From the NCBI RefSeq assembly GCF_020740795.1, contig NC_067285.1, forward strand, positions 74,624,342 to 74,688,341: 64,000 nucleotides of DNA, in the 5' to 3' direction. The notes beneath the pieces were generated by a model. The model was not told where the DNA came from, ran no database searches, and saw only the letters and a program-made list of their open reading frames with translations. The position numbers and the translations under genes were made by a program. The DNA comes from Apus apus. Lineage: Eukaryota; Chordata; Aves; Apodiformes; Apodidae. This document shows positions 11,801-23,113 of the stretch, piece after piece. Positions within the stretch are counted from its first letter, which is position 1. Each line of letters opens with the position of its first letter.

Positions 11801-14800
11801 CATAATGTTGTTGTTAGAGTGGAGAGTAATTATGTTGAGAAGAAGTACATTGACTTTGATGGTCTTGCACTGATAGGTATAGTACGATTCCTTATTGTTA
11901 TTACCTGTGAATAAAACTGCTTTTGCTTCCTTTTTCAAGAAAATAATGTTTTGACAAGGTAAACAAGCATAACTGAACATAAGAATAATCTACACTCTTT
12001 GGAAGTGAAATTACCAGGAAAAAAACACCTATGTCTGGCTATTTTAACAGTCCTTATCCACATGACACAGCCTTTGCTAAAGACTGGATACTGTTAATCC
12101 CTAAATCCCCTTTTTTTTTTTTCCTTTTTTTTTTTTTCTGTAGACTGTATACAAAAACTGTGCAGAGCTTACTTGCAGTAAGGTGTCACTCTGCACCTTT
12201 TGCTGCACTTGAATGGGATGGTCCAGCTTTCCCCAATAAATCCCTGCTATGGATTTCTTCTGCTACCTTTGTATGGATCTAAGTCATCACATGGCTAAAA
12301 TGTTAAATCTTATAATTTTTGATGGGTTTTCTCTTGGTTCAGTGAATCAAACCCAGTATAGAGACTCAGTATAGAGACTTGATTACCAGCATGCAGCAAT
12401 CAACACAAGAAAGTAGGAGCTGTCCTCTTCTTTCATAGTCATCTCAAGAGTATACCATATGTGAAATCCAGACTTTGCAGCACTGGGCCTCAGATCTGTT
12501 CATCAAGATCTCTACTTTGTGTCACAGTAACTTGCAGTACTAGTATGAATCAAAGCCATGACCGACACTTGCTTCCATTTGTAATGCTTGCTTGAGCTCG
12601 GACTTCCTTTTTCTGTCGCACTAAGAGGAATGTGTAATCTACAGGAACACTGCACTGTTCAGCACTGACCAGAAGGATCTGACTTCTCAATTGAGTAGAA
12701 CTCAGAAACTTCATATTATTTGCTTTTTATTTGGCGCTTCTTTTGCAAGACTAGGATTGGAATATTTAAAGCTTGTTTACTTAGACTGTGTGCCATATCA
12801 AGTATTTTTGGAAATTACACCACTCCTGGTTTTGTACACTAAAAAGCCAGTTCTGAGTTACTAGTTTTCATCATCATATAAGGTCTGTGAACATTACAGA
12901 ATAAATCTTACTGTTCACATATTTTCATTAAGTATGTATCATTCCTAGGGCTCTAGCAATTGCTTACAGAGAATAATACTAGTGCTAAAAAAGACTAAAT
13001 ATTTTTATCCATACTTAATTGTATGTAACTGATTTTAGTCACAGTACAATTTATTTTTGATAGCAGCTGCTTTGCTATTCCTTATTTCACACGCCCAATT
13101 TACATGTCTTATTTTTTCCCCTCTCTGCCTACTCTCCAGCACATATTCCTCTGCAATCTGGTCCTTTTCTTGGTCTGCTGCATGCACTTTCTTGCTTTTC
13201 CTTATCACATTACATTACAGTGCAATTCTTCTCAACTGCATTCATGTCCTTAACTCAATGGCTTTCTGAAACTTGAAACATTCCAGTCTTCTGGGGGAAA
13301 AAAGTCTCTTACACTACAGTAGGCTTTTAAGATTAGTTAATGCTGGATTAAGGCTGATATTAGTCCTTAGACAAAAGAATGCAGTAATAGCTAATGTCTG
13401 TGTTGACCTCAAGTTCTGCTGTGAATTCCACATGGGTCTTTGTGGATATATGTAGATGCAGGGGCCTTGGTCACTTATTTTTACATAAATTTTATAAATA
13501 AATCACCCTATTTCATCAGGATACAAATATAATTGATAATCTAACAGCTAGCAAAATGAGGAAGGACCTTGTTTTTGGTTTGAAGCAATAACAACACAGA
13601 GGGGTACTTAAGTCTTCAATTTTAACCCCTTTCTTCTTCCCTTGTCAAGAAAAGAATCCGAGCAACTTCTCAAAAGCACTCTGCCCAAATAGTTAAGCAG
13701 CTGTGACTCCTAATATCTTAAACAAGAGTAAATGTTCTTACAAATGTAATTTTTGTCCTATTTGGAGAGATCTTCTTACAAAATAACATATACAGGAATT
13801 TAGTCTAGGGTACAGAAAGCTGAAAGTACGATGTGATAGTCAGCAGCAACTCTCTGATCTGCCCAGGCTGGTCCTGTTTGTGAACTCAGCACTCATTGAT
13901 GCTATGACACACGAAGCTGGCTAATTTTAAACCTCCATTGCAGAGCACAGTATTGCTAGCTGGCCCCTTTGGAGCAGACTGCCCTGCAAGCAGGTTTTGT
14001 TGTTTCTTTCAAATCTTTGACAAGTATCTTGTCCTCCTCTCCAAGTACCTTGTCTTCTTCAATGCAACCCAGAGGCAAATCTAGTTCTCTCTCTTGAAGG
14101 GGCAGGTTTGGCAGTTAAGAAGCACAGACTACATAAAAACAGGCCCTGACAATTGTGATTATTTAACTTAGAAAAACCATCAGTGGAAAGCCACTGAAAA
14201 AATTTTGAAGTGTTCCCAAGATCAAACATCCCAGTGCAGTGAAAGAGGAGTGGTAAAATGAGAAAACTAAAATGGCGTTTTCCAAGTAAGGAATATTGTT
14301 ATATATTATCAAACACGAAATAATGAATTAAAACACATTTCATTTTAGTATCCTGTGATTTTATTAGAAGCTTTGATGAAGGCTTTATGTATCCATCTGT
14401 AATAGTCACCCAAAATGCACCTGTCTTTTTCTGTTTTGCCTTCTGCTGCACTGACACTTAGAAAAATAGTTTTGGTCAGTTAGTGAGAGATTTATTAGTT
14501 TTAGATTAACTTTGTCAATGTCAAATCTCTTGTGAAGAAGCATTTTATTTTTAGACACTGTCATTCTTAAATACTTGAATTGTGTTCAGCTTGCTAACCA
14601 CAACATCTACTACACATTTTTGCGATATTTAGAAGTAATTTAGAGAGGTTAAAATACAGTAAATTCTTTTTCTGCCCCAAGCCAGAAGTTGCTAAATGTA
14701 GCATCATTCATTACTCTTTGAATCGGTGTTGCTTAGAAAGACACAGGTTTGAAACAGATCCTTGTCCTGCCTGAGTTTCTTCTTGCTGTTAAGCAAACAT

Positions 14801-15130
14801 TAAAGCAGAACTCAAGTACTTAATGCTCAGTGTTAGTGATGTTTGTGATTGTATAACTAGACAGGATGGCAGCTGTGCCAAGTGTCACAGCCACTGTTCT
14901 GCTGGACTGCCTCAAATGAAAGCTGATGAGATCCAGCAGGTCACAGCCAACCCCAGCACCGGCCCTGCTGCCTGTTCAAGGGCAGAGCCCACCTTCTCCA
15001 ACCCGGGATGCCTTCGGGCTCGCCTTTGGCCCTCTCTCTGAGCTGCAGCCACCTGTGCCAGCCCGTGCCAGGCCAGCTCCTGTGGCCACCCACAGGGGTG
15101 GGCCTGTTCACAGAGGAGACCTCTGACCAC
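5851..15130. other. Intergenic region between TMEM192 and KLHL2
   Basis: About 9.3 kb of AT-rich sequence between the two divergent promoters. It contains one CR1 tail (9888-10009), short A/T and dinucleotide runs (for example TA/TG at 7679-7700 and AC at 11157-11171), and a poly-T block at 12111-12138. Every reading frame in it is short and lacks recognisable domains. I see no tRNA or other RNA gene. Enhancers could be present but cannot be read from one sequence. Confidence 0.65.
9888..10009 (-). mobile_element. CR1 LINE 3' fragment
   Basis: It begins AGAATCATAGAATCATGG and continues GGTTGGAAGGGACCTTGAAG, TTCCAACCCCCCTGCATGGG and CAGGGACACTTCCCACTAGA. This is a well-preserved antisense CR1 3' UTR of about 120 bases, 5'-truncated near CCATCCAGTA. 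It looks younger than the copy at 4607. Confidence 0.93.
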
Positions 15131-15156
15131 CTTATCTATCTGCCTGCATCTGTCTG

Positions 15157-15211
<55 letters not shown>
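15131..15211. repeat. (TCTA)n microsatellite
   Basis: Pure TCTA repeats run from 15157 to 15210 (about 13.5 units), preceded by imperfect units (TATC, TGTC) from 15131. It lies about 720 bases before the KLHL2 start codon and is likely length-polymorphic. Confidence 0.97.
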
Positions 15212-15213
<2 letters not shown>

Positions 15214-15601
15214 TTCCCCAAAAGAAAGGAAGACCAGCCCTGGCTGCAGGGCCTAGAGCACCTCTGTCCCCTCACGAGTGCCTCATGCCCTCCTCCCAGG
15301 TGCCGAGGACCCGCCGTGCTGGGTGCCCGAGCTGGGCACTCTGAGGGACGCGTCCCTGTGTGGGACTGCTCGAGGGTGTCGGTCTCCGCCCTCAGCCACC
15401 GCTCTCCTGGAGGGAGGGAGACGCACACTCGGCTGTCCCAGGACCCAGAAGGGCAGTGGACCTGGGCTCACCCCCTCGAAGGACATGCTTCTTCCAGCAA
15501 AGAGGCACAGCACCGCCTCTTCCTAAAGGCCAACGACAAGCAGCCGCTGCGACTGGGCTGCACCATGGCGAGGCAGCAGCCCGCCCCGCAGCCCCCAGGG
15601 C

Positions 15602-15635
15602 GCGCAGCGCAGCGCAGCGCAGCGCAGCGCAGCGC
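15602..15635. repeat. (GCGCA)n pentamer repeat
   Basis: Six perfect GCGCA units followed by GCGCC, inside the KLHL2 CpG island and upstream of the likely start site. A short tandem repeat that may vary in copy number. Confidence 0.93.
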
Positions 15636-15725
15636 CCGCCCGGGCAGCTCCTCGCTAGTCCAAGCGGAGGGACCCACGGCTCCCGCTGCCTGCCCGGGCC
15701 GGCCCGCGCGCCCCTGCCGCCGCCG

Positions 15726-15737
15726 CGCCTGCGCAGC
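15726..15737 (+). promoter_or_regulatory. KLHL2: NRF1-like site, KLHL2 promoter
   Basis: CGCCTGCGCAGC resembles the NRF1 palindrome (core TGCGCA). Location in a CpG-island promoter fits. Motif match by eye only. Confidence 0.5.
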
Positions 15738-15774
15738 GGGCCGGCCCCGCCAACGCCCTCCCGCGGGCGGGCAC

Positions 15775-15783
15775 CCGGAAGTG
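15775..15783 (+). promoter_or_regulatory. KLHL2: ETS/GABP-like site, KLHL2 promoter
   Basis: CCGGAAGTG is the high-affinity ETS core, 148 bases before the KLHL2 ATG. Such sites often lie close to transcription starts of TATA-less promoters. Confidence 0.55.
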
Positions 15784-15869
15784 GGCAGCGCCGGCTGCTG
15801 GCGGCGGGCGCTGGGGGCTCTGCCGGGCGGGCGCAGCCGGCACCCCGCGGCGGGGCAGCAGCGGCTGGC

Positions 15870-15953
15870 ATGGTGCTGGCGGCAGCGCGCCGCGCCCGCG
15901 TTGCACCGAGGAAGCCCGAGCGGAGCCGCGATGGAGATGCTGCTGCCGCCCGT
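15870..15953 (+). other. Possible overlapping upstream ORF, KLHL2 5' end
   Basis: An ATG at 15870 (G at -3, G at +4) opens a reading frame in +1 relation to KLHL2. It runs 28 codons to the exon 1 donor and, after splicing to exon 2, a further 14 codons to a TGA within exon 2, so it overlaps the true start codon. If the mRNA starts upstream of 15870, ribosomes would meet this ATG first. Depends on an unknown transcription start. Confidence 0.4.
15931..15953 (+). CDS. KLHL2: KLHL2 exon 1 (coding start)
   Basis: The exon encodes MEMLLPP plus the first two bases of a Val codon, then a donor GT|GTGAGT. Joined to exon 2 it reads MEMLLPPVCTKLCHQKPL, which aligns with the mammalian KLHL2 start METPPLPPACTKQGHQKPL. 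This match decides the start at 15931; the ATG has G at -3 and +4. The same frame is open far upstream, with an in-frame ATG at 15565 in a strong context, but that 122-residue extension is Pro/Ala/Arg-rich and has no counterpart in the mammalian protein I know. Product: Kelch-like 2 (Mayven), an actin-binding BTB-BACK-Kelch protein that brings substrates to CUL3-RBX1 ubiquitin ligase. Confidence 0.88.
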
Positions 15954-18839
15954 GTGAGTGCGGCGGCGGGGCGGGCGGGGAGGCTGGCGGGCTCCTGCGG
16001 CGCGGCGGGGCGGAGAAGAGCGCCGTGGGCTGCGGGCACGGGGCCGGACCCAGCCGCCCAGCAGCGAGCTGAGCGCGCCGCGGAACTCCCCAGCGCTCCG
16101 CAGCCCGCCCGGGCCGTGGCGCGGCCGGCCTGCCCCGAGCCCCTCGGCAGCGCTGCCCGCAGCAGCTCCGGCGGGGGCGGCCCGGCCCCACCGATGGCGC
16201 GGTGGGGCAGCGCTGGCGGGAGGGTCGTGCCGCTGGCCGGGTGGCGGAGCCCCTGTCGGCTGGGCCGGGGCTCCCCAGGGCCAGCGCGGCCGCTCTTCTT
16301 GTTGAAATGCCTCGTCGCGCCGCGCCGGGGCCGGCGGGTGCCGGGCGGGCATCGGGTCGGGCCGCGGGGGGAGCGGGCGGTGGGCTTTGGGCGGGCGGGC
16401 AGCCCGCACCCCCGCCCCGCCGCCTGCCCTGCGCCTTCCAGCTTGCAGGGACAGGAGATTTTAATTTTTTTTCCTCTCCTCCCCCTCACTCCTTCTGCTT
16501 CCTCCATATGTGGTCCCGAATTACTCCCTGTTTGACTCAGCAGTCATGCTCATCACACTCTCGCTTTTCTGGTTATTTAGTTAAGCATCTTTAGTAGCGG
16601 TGCGCTAGGCGAGCCGCTTATTTCCAGCTGCACTTCAGTTGGGTTCGTCCCGTGCTTTACGTGCTCCAGTTCAGCAGAGCTTCGTCCGGAGCCTTCTGGA
16701 GGTCGTGTTGTCAGGTGCGCTGTGGTGGGGCTCTTGAGAAGGAACCAAGGGAAGCGGTCGCAGATGGCTTTGGCCCAGCTGGTGAAATGGTGAGAGAGGC
16801 TCCAGGAACTTCAGGCAGACTAGCTGTTGTCGAAACAGAAGGCATAACTGTTTTATAGGCTTCATTACCTTAAAACAAAGTCATCCTTTGTGACAAGCTA
16901 GTGAAACTTCAGCAAATGAATTTGTGCTTCATAGGAAGCATCCGGGTTGCCTGTGGAGCTCTATAAAGGCAACTCTGACCCCATTTTTTTTTTCTTGCAT
17001 ATCTGTATGTCATGTGTATATAGTCTGTATGCAGATATGCACACATCAGTAGATGATAAGTCGTTTTGGGATGTAAGAAGGCACCATAGAAGAAGTGTTC
17101 TTATCTTTGACTTGATAAGTCAGTGGTGTCATTAGAAGTTGGGTCTCTTCCTCACAGTTAGTCTTTGGTGTTTTGCATGTTTCCTTTAGTCACTGATTTC
17201 TGTGTATTATTATTTAATGCTGATCACTACATGTGTAATATAATCTAGAAGAATAATGTTAGTCTAAAGGAGTTCATTAGATAGGATGTCTTTTTTGTTT
17301 TGCCTCCATATAGAGCAGCATGTGTATGTGCTTTATAACATCTAACTTGATTTTTCTTTTTGAGTGATGCAAAATTGCCATCAGTTACCTGGCCCTTTTC
17401 AGTAATGAGTTGTACTATTTTCAAAATTGAGCATGAAACTTTTGATTCGTAGCAGTTTCATTGTACCACGTAGTAAGTTGGTCATAGTTTCAGTTCTGTA
17501 GATGGACCTTATGTTTGCCAGTGTTTTACAGTCTTTTTTCCATTCCTTCCTTGCTTGATGCAGTTCTGTGCTGTTTTGCATCAAAATTTTGTAGCTAGTT
17601 TTGGAATAATGAAAAGTAGAGCCAAATACTTTGCTTTGCATGTTGTTGTAGTGCACAGAATATAGAGTTCTAGGTTAAAATCTAAAAGTACTGTTGAATT
17701 TTTCTTTTAAGCTTCTTTAGAAATGCCCAAGTAAAAGGTTTAGGTATGGCAGAAAAGAGGCTGGAGTTATGGGAGTCAGTGCATGCATTCAGTTTGACTT
17801 TTCTTACCTAAAGCAAGTAAGATTGAGTTTTCATTTGAAATTAGATCACTGATGTACCAGGGTCATTTGTCCCACCAAGTGACTTCAGTGACTTTGCTTA
17901 TTTCTAGCTCAGAGGTTCAAGAGTAAGGTTATAATAGTGTAGGTGAAACATCACTGATGCTGTGCATTTTCCAAGTATTACAACAATGTCATTTGCCTTG
18001 TAAGAATAACATCATGATTATAAACACAAAACTGCTTGGCTTGGCTTGACATGGAAAACCCAGTTGCTGTTTGGACAGTCGTAGTGACTGAGGGTTGTGC
18101 ATAATCACTTTTATACAGAAGTTAGTGTCTGTCAAACAAGGCTATTTCTTATAGGAAGAGATAACTGTCGATAGAGCTAATGATTTTTCACACTGCTTGT
18201 TTTTTTCTCTTGCTATTTTGGGTGGGGTTTTGAGAGAAAAATTAAACTGGTCAGTTGTGCTGTTCAAAACATTGCGTGGATCTCTAACCAGTTTTTCTCA
18301 TAGTCACTTGGGTCTCATGCTGCTGCTAGGGAAAGCCTGGACAATTACAGCAGTGGTCTTCCTGACAGAGATGAGCTGGAAGCTGTGTGAACTAGTAAGG
18401 GAGGTCCTGGTGGGAGGGCAGAGAGTGGCTCTTGTCTCACAGGCGAGAAAGGCATTGAGAGACTGGGGTGATGGATGCTGCGTTCTGCCGTTGATCTGTA
18501 TGGGCACTAGGCTAACAGTTCCCTCACCTCTGCTTCTCCTCTCACTTCAGGGCTTATTGGAAATATTCGAGGGCATTATAATATTTTTTTCTTTGGTGGA
18601 GACTACTGTTAGTCCCGAGTCCCCCTGTCAGCCTCACTAATGTTGGCCACCAGTTATCGCTTCCTTGGGAATTCTACCTACTTCACATTTTCGGTAGGAA
18701 AACCACAATTGCTTTGAGTAGAGAATAAGTTGAAGTGCAAACCTTCTCCTCAAGATGTAGGTGGAGAAAATAAGAGTGACAGAACTGGAGGCCAAACAGA
18801 AATATTAACTATCCTTTTTTTCCCCCTCTCTCTTTCTAG
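15954..18839 (+). other. KLHL2: KLHL2 intron 1
   Basis: A 2.9-kb GT-AG intron. Its first 500 bases are CpG island and the rest is AT-rich. A GC-richer patch at about 18290-18640 is open for 147 codons on the plus strand but has no recognisable domain. No mobile element identified. Confidence 0.85.
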
Positions 18840-18965
18840 ATGCACCAAACTTTGCCATCAGAAGCCCTTGGATCTGAAAGATGATAACACTGAAATTCAC
18901 TGTCCTGTTACAGTAAACCCATGGCACATGAAGAAAGCTTTTAAAGTTATGAATGAATTAAGAAG
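18840..18965 (+). CDS. KLHL2: KLHL2 exon 2 (N-terminal region to BTB start)
   Basis: A 126-nt exon, entered in phase 2 and left in phase 2. It completes the Val codon, then encodes 41 residues from CTKLCHQKPLDLKDDNTE through CPVTVNPWHMKKAFKVMNEL to Arg, plus two bases of a Ser codon. This is almost identical to mammalian KLHL2 before the BTB fold, including the helix (HMKKAFKVMNELR) that leads into it. The acceptor has an excellent pyrimidine tract (TTTTTCCCCCTCTCTCTTTC then TAG). The donor AG|GTATTA is weaker than average. Lys-His differences near the start (LCHQ for QGHQ) are ordinary species variation. Confidence 0.97.
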
Positions 18966-21900
18966 GTATTACTTCACTATATACATCTGCCTGGATTCCC
19001 TAATACTTTAATTTGTGTTCATTACATTAATAAAATTTGTTTATTAAGAACAGGCAATTCCAAAAGCGTAGCTGATGAGAGGGATTAAATATACAATGAA
19101 GTGATAGCTGAATTATAGTACTGTGATGATAGCTGTAGTGTGTGCAGTATGTTTTTGCCTCTCTTTAGTTATTCAAAACTAGGTTTATGAGACTTGAAGA
19201 ATACTTAAGAGACTGTATTTAAGGAGTTGCAGCCACTGATCCTGTCTTGTATGTAATTGATCCTGGGTAGATGAAAAGTAACTCTTCAGTTAAGTCTAAG
19301 ACTCTTTATATGCCAGTTTTTAATTTATGTGATAGGCTATGAAATGGAAAAATGTGAACATTTTCTATTCTGGAGACATAGGTCACAGTCTAACAAATGT
19401 AAACTAACTGACAGTATGCTTTATTTTTTTAGTAATCTTTTGCTTGCCCACTGGAAGAAACTGATGAACTCCCAAATCAAATGTTGAAAGTAACTTTTCT
19501 CAATAAAGTTTTGTAAGACCTTGAGAAAACCACCATCAGTTTCAGCAAAACTGGGAGACTTGAGCTGATGCTGTTCTTAGCACCCATATTGATTTATTTT
19601 CTACATATGAGTAGGTGAGATGGTATTGAAAACTGTGACAGCTAGTAATTAGAGCTCACAACTGAACTCTGGTAATTAGAACTTGCAGCTATCACTGACA
19701 GTAATTCAGCTTTATAGCTAACAGCAAAAATGGAGAAATTAAATAAATAAAACAGTTCTGTAGCACAAACAATACCAGAGGGTGTGAAAATCCTGTAGTC
19801 CTTTGTTATTTCCCATATAAGATTAAAAACTAGAGAGGCTTCACCTGAAAAAAAGACAGCAACTGATACCCTATTAAAGTATGCCTGTGCCTTTGATCTT
19901 CACTGCTCCGTATGGGTAAATCTTTAATACTATGGTAGATACTATGGTCTGATCAATGTATTTATCTGGCTGTGACAGTTTGCGGTGTACTGGAAAATAA
20001 TATGCTGACTAGAAATGACTTAAATCCAGCTCAAAGACGTACATAGTCTGAGGACAAAGGAATAAGAGCAGAGAGTAGTTTTCTAGTATGTTAATAGCCT
20101 AGTTAGCTTATGCTGGAAGAATTTATACCTGTTGCTTCATCTTATGCCTGTGGCTTTTTCAGGGATCGCAGTAAACAGATTCAGTGTCTCAAGGAGTGTA
20201 ATAGAGCCTGGGTAGAGCCAATAGTCATAACTTCCAATGGATGAGCAAGAGTTTAGATGAAGAAACAGTTTCCCATAATGAATTTTACAACAGTTCCAGA
20301 AGTCAAGAACCTTACCTGCATTTTGCTGTGTTGCAAGTAAAAGATATATGGTTTTCCTGCAGAGTGCATTGTTGAAGGCTGTGGATTATTTTCAGAACAT
20401 ACTTTAGTTTCTATGGTTACTTAAATTTGAATTGCTGTAGAAACAATTTGAGCAATTTTGTCTCACATGCATAAATAGTTAAAGTTGGAACAGGAGGAGT
20501 GCCCTGCTTAACTGTAGTTATTATTTAATATGATACTTGATGTAGCAATGTTTATACTGTTTAAGCTGAGTACAGCTTTTAAAATGGTAAGTGCTAATTA
20601 GATAAGATTATAAACATTACTATTTGCATTTGTTTGTTTGAAAGAATAAAGTGAAATATTTTAGAAGTGTTTCAGACTTCATTGCTCTATGTGAAGACCC
20701 AATATTAATCAAGTAAATGATATTTTTTATTTCACTGACTACATTTTTAGGGTGGTTTCTACTCTCAGTTCTATTCGTTGGTGTCGCACAAGCAGATAGT
20801 TGTCAGAGGTATACTCTCTAGAAAAAGGATAAGTAGTGAAGAAATTATCTGCTTAAGCATCTAAAATACATTGGCTTTAAAATGCTTAAATTTATGAGTT
20901 TATATTATACTTTTGGCTGCTGTCAGGTTGCATGGTTCTGTTAAGCTCAGAAGAGTTTTTTTCTGAGCTTTCAAATTTTGACGAATTTGAGTAATTTTGT
21001 CCTTGGTAGTTTTTGTCATTTCATTACTCACCATCACCTCAACACTGAGTCAGAGAGATCATTAGGATAGCTAATTAGTTCTTGACATATGAAGAAGTTA
21101 CCCTATGATGCCTGTCTTTCCTCTTCATTATAATTTGCTTTTAACACATTCTTTTGACCTTACCTGTATTTGTTAAAATCCTCATTCTTGCAAACAAGAC
21201 TTTACCAAAATCTTTTGAAGATGTGGGTGCTGGCCTTTCTCTAGATAAACCAATGAATAATAACCTGGAAGCTGGTAAACAGTTGTTCTTAAATCTATAA
21301 TTTTAAACCCCCCCCCCCCATTTCTCATTTCCTTTACCACGAGGTTGTACACCCCACAGCTCTATTCATTCGGTCACACGACACAGGCAAATTAGTAGGA
21401 TACTGCTTCAGAAAGCAAGCTTTTCCAGAATAAATTGGTGTGCCCTTCATGAAATGAAGGTGATGAGTTGCTGTGTAAGGTACAAGGTGCTTCCAGCAGA
21501 GAACATTAAATGTATAAGCTTGTTCCTTTATTTAGTAGTTTATTTAACTTGTCAGCTTTGTAGTAATGCACAGCCTATTCATTCACCTCATGCAGTTCCA
21601 GACCAGAGATGTATCTGGACAACCTCTAAGTTACTATGTCTATAAATGTGCAGTGTAATTAATTAGTCTGAGTTTTGCACTGCTATAATTCTGTTGCTTC
21701 TGGCTTCAATGTTATCTTGGGTATTTCTGTGCAGCTAAGTATGAAACCTTTTGTTCCTCTTCTCAGGGTAAGTGCAGGTGTCTGAAGAAGCTGGGTATCT
21801 GATGACTATTTATGCAGCTTTCTGTTTTAATTTTTATATAATAAATGTAATGGTTGTTTTCAAGCTCCTCTGAATTGTCTGTTTCATGTGGGTATGGCCA

Positions 21901-23006
21901 TTACCTTATACATCTTATTTTATAATAATCATATTGCAGGCTAAACTTAAGAGATTTAGATAGTTACTGTAGGTATTAAGAGCTGAAAGGGGAAAATATT
22001 CTAATTCCAGGATTGCAGTATGGCCCCAAAGGTTAGTTTTGGCCACCAAAATTTCTGATGTGTGTCCTCCACAAGGCCACCTTACTTGAGGCTGTGCTCA
22101 AAGAAATTGGATGATGGCAGAGGCTGAGAGATCACGGATTTTTCTTTGGACAGAGGTGAATATTGTTTGTTTTTGTTTTGTTGGGTTTTTCCCCCCTCTT
22201 TTTTCCATCTAGAAAATTGGATTATAAAGAGTACATGGTGTGGTGGGCTTAACTGGAAAGAGTATACCCAATTGCTATTGCATTGGAAACACCTATATTA
22301 GGAGTGATTATAAATGTTACTTTATTGCAACAGAGAGGGAGGAAATTTGTATTACAGTTGCAAAGGACAAGAATAAAAATGGGTGTAATTAAGTTAAAAA
22401 GGCAGGAAAGATACAGAATTAACCATAATAAATTCAAAACTGATCAGAGTAGAAGAAATAGTTGCTATTGTGTGCATGGGCCGTGTATCAAAAATGCTTG
22501 GAAAGCAATAAATATAGACATGATAGAGTAGAGATTTTGAACAATTAAGAAGGCTTGAGCTTCCAGTGCAATGTGACACCAGCATCACTTCTGAAGTTTG
22601 GATTCTTTGTTATCTGTAAAGTCTCATCTTTTACCTCAGTTTTTTAGTGTTTGTGTATGTCAAATTCTTTTTACTGTCATAGTTATTCAAAGAGGCCCAA
22701 ACTTCCAGTGAGAAGGTTTATAAATTGTGCTGACACAAATTTTGGTTATTCAATGCAGAAAACTTCTGTGCAAGAAGTTGTAATTCGGTTGTTTGATTTT
22801 TCGACAGTTCTGTGTACTCAAGCACCATCTGCAATCCACCTGAGTAATAGCCATGTGGTCGTGTAATGCATTTAAAAACAATGCTTCATCAACATTGTCT
22901 GCCTGCCTCTTTTGAGGGCATGGGAAAAAAATTGTGTGTGATATTAATATGCTTTTCTGTTGTAGTTCACTTACGTGAAATTGCCTTCTCTGATATTTCT
23001 AAATAG
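18966..23006 (+). other. KLHL2: KLHL2 intron 2
   Basis: A 4.0-kb intron, AT-rich, with no mobile element recognised. It holds a C12 run at 21308-21319 and short T-rich tracts (about 22165-22205). Confidence 0.85.
21308..21319. repeat. Poly-C run (C12)
   Basis: A homopolymer of 12 cytosines in KLHL2 intron 2, unusual in this AT-rich setting; length may be uncertain. Confidence 0.95.
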
Positions 23007-23113
23007 TCAAAACTTGCTGTGTGATGTGACCATAGTAGCTGAAGACATGGAAATTGCAGCGCATAGAGTTGTGCTAGCCGCCTGCAGCCCCTACTTCCAT
23101 GCCATGTTTACAG
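23007..23113 (+). CDS. KLHL2: KLHL2 exon 3 (BTB domain, first half)
   Basis: A 107-nt exon. It completes Ser and encodes 35 residues from [20 protein letters not shown] to SPYFHAMFT, plus the first base of Gly. This is the core of the BTB/POZ domain: the LCDVT strand, the [13 protein letters not shown] block that forms the dimer and CUL3-facing helices, and the FHAMF segment. It matches mammalian KLHL2 residue for residue as far as I recall. The acceptor (TTTCTAAATAG) has a poor pyrimidine tract, while the donor ACAG|GTACCA is moderate. Skipping this exon would shift the frame and destroy the BTB fold. Confidence 0.97.

Larger units (their letters stand above)
15540..16450 (+). promoter_or_regulatory. 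KLHL2: KLHL2 CpG-island promoter and 5' UTR region
   Basis: A strongly CpG-rich block surrounds KLHL2 exon 1 and extends into intron 1. There is no TATA box at a sensible distance. An NRF1-like site (CGCCTGCGCAGC, 15726-15737) and an ETS/GABP-like site (CCGGAAGTG, 15775-15783) lie about 200 and 150 bases before the ATG, typical of broad, housekeeping-type promoters. Long GC-rich reading frames on both strands here are composition artefacts. The start site is probably between about 15780 and 15900, but this is inferred. Confidence 0.75.

Noticed and set aside
15360..16535. 391-codon plus-strand frame and 371/313-codon minus-strand frames in the KLHL2 CpG island
   Set aside because: Long overlapping frames on both strands result from few stop codons in GC-rich DNA. 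They are Pro/Ala/Arg/Gly-rich, without domains, and cross the exon 1 donor.
18197..18640. 147-codon plus-strand frame in KLHL2 intron 1
   Set aside because: No recognisable domain, hydrophobic patches only, and no good splice or promoter context. Probably chance in a GC-richer patch.
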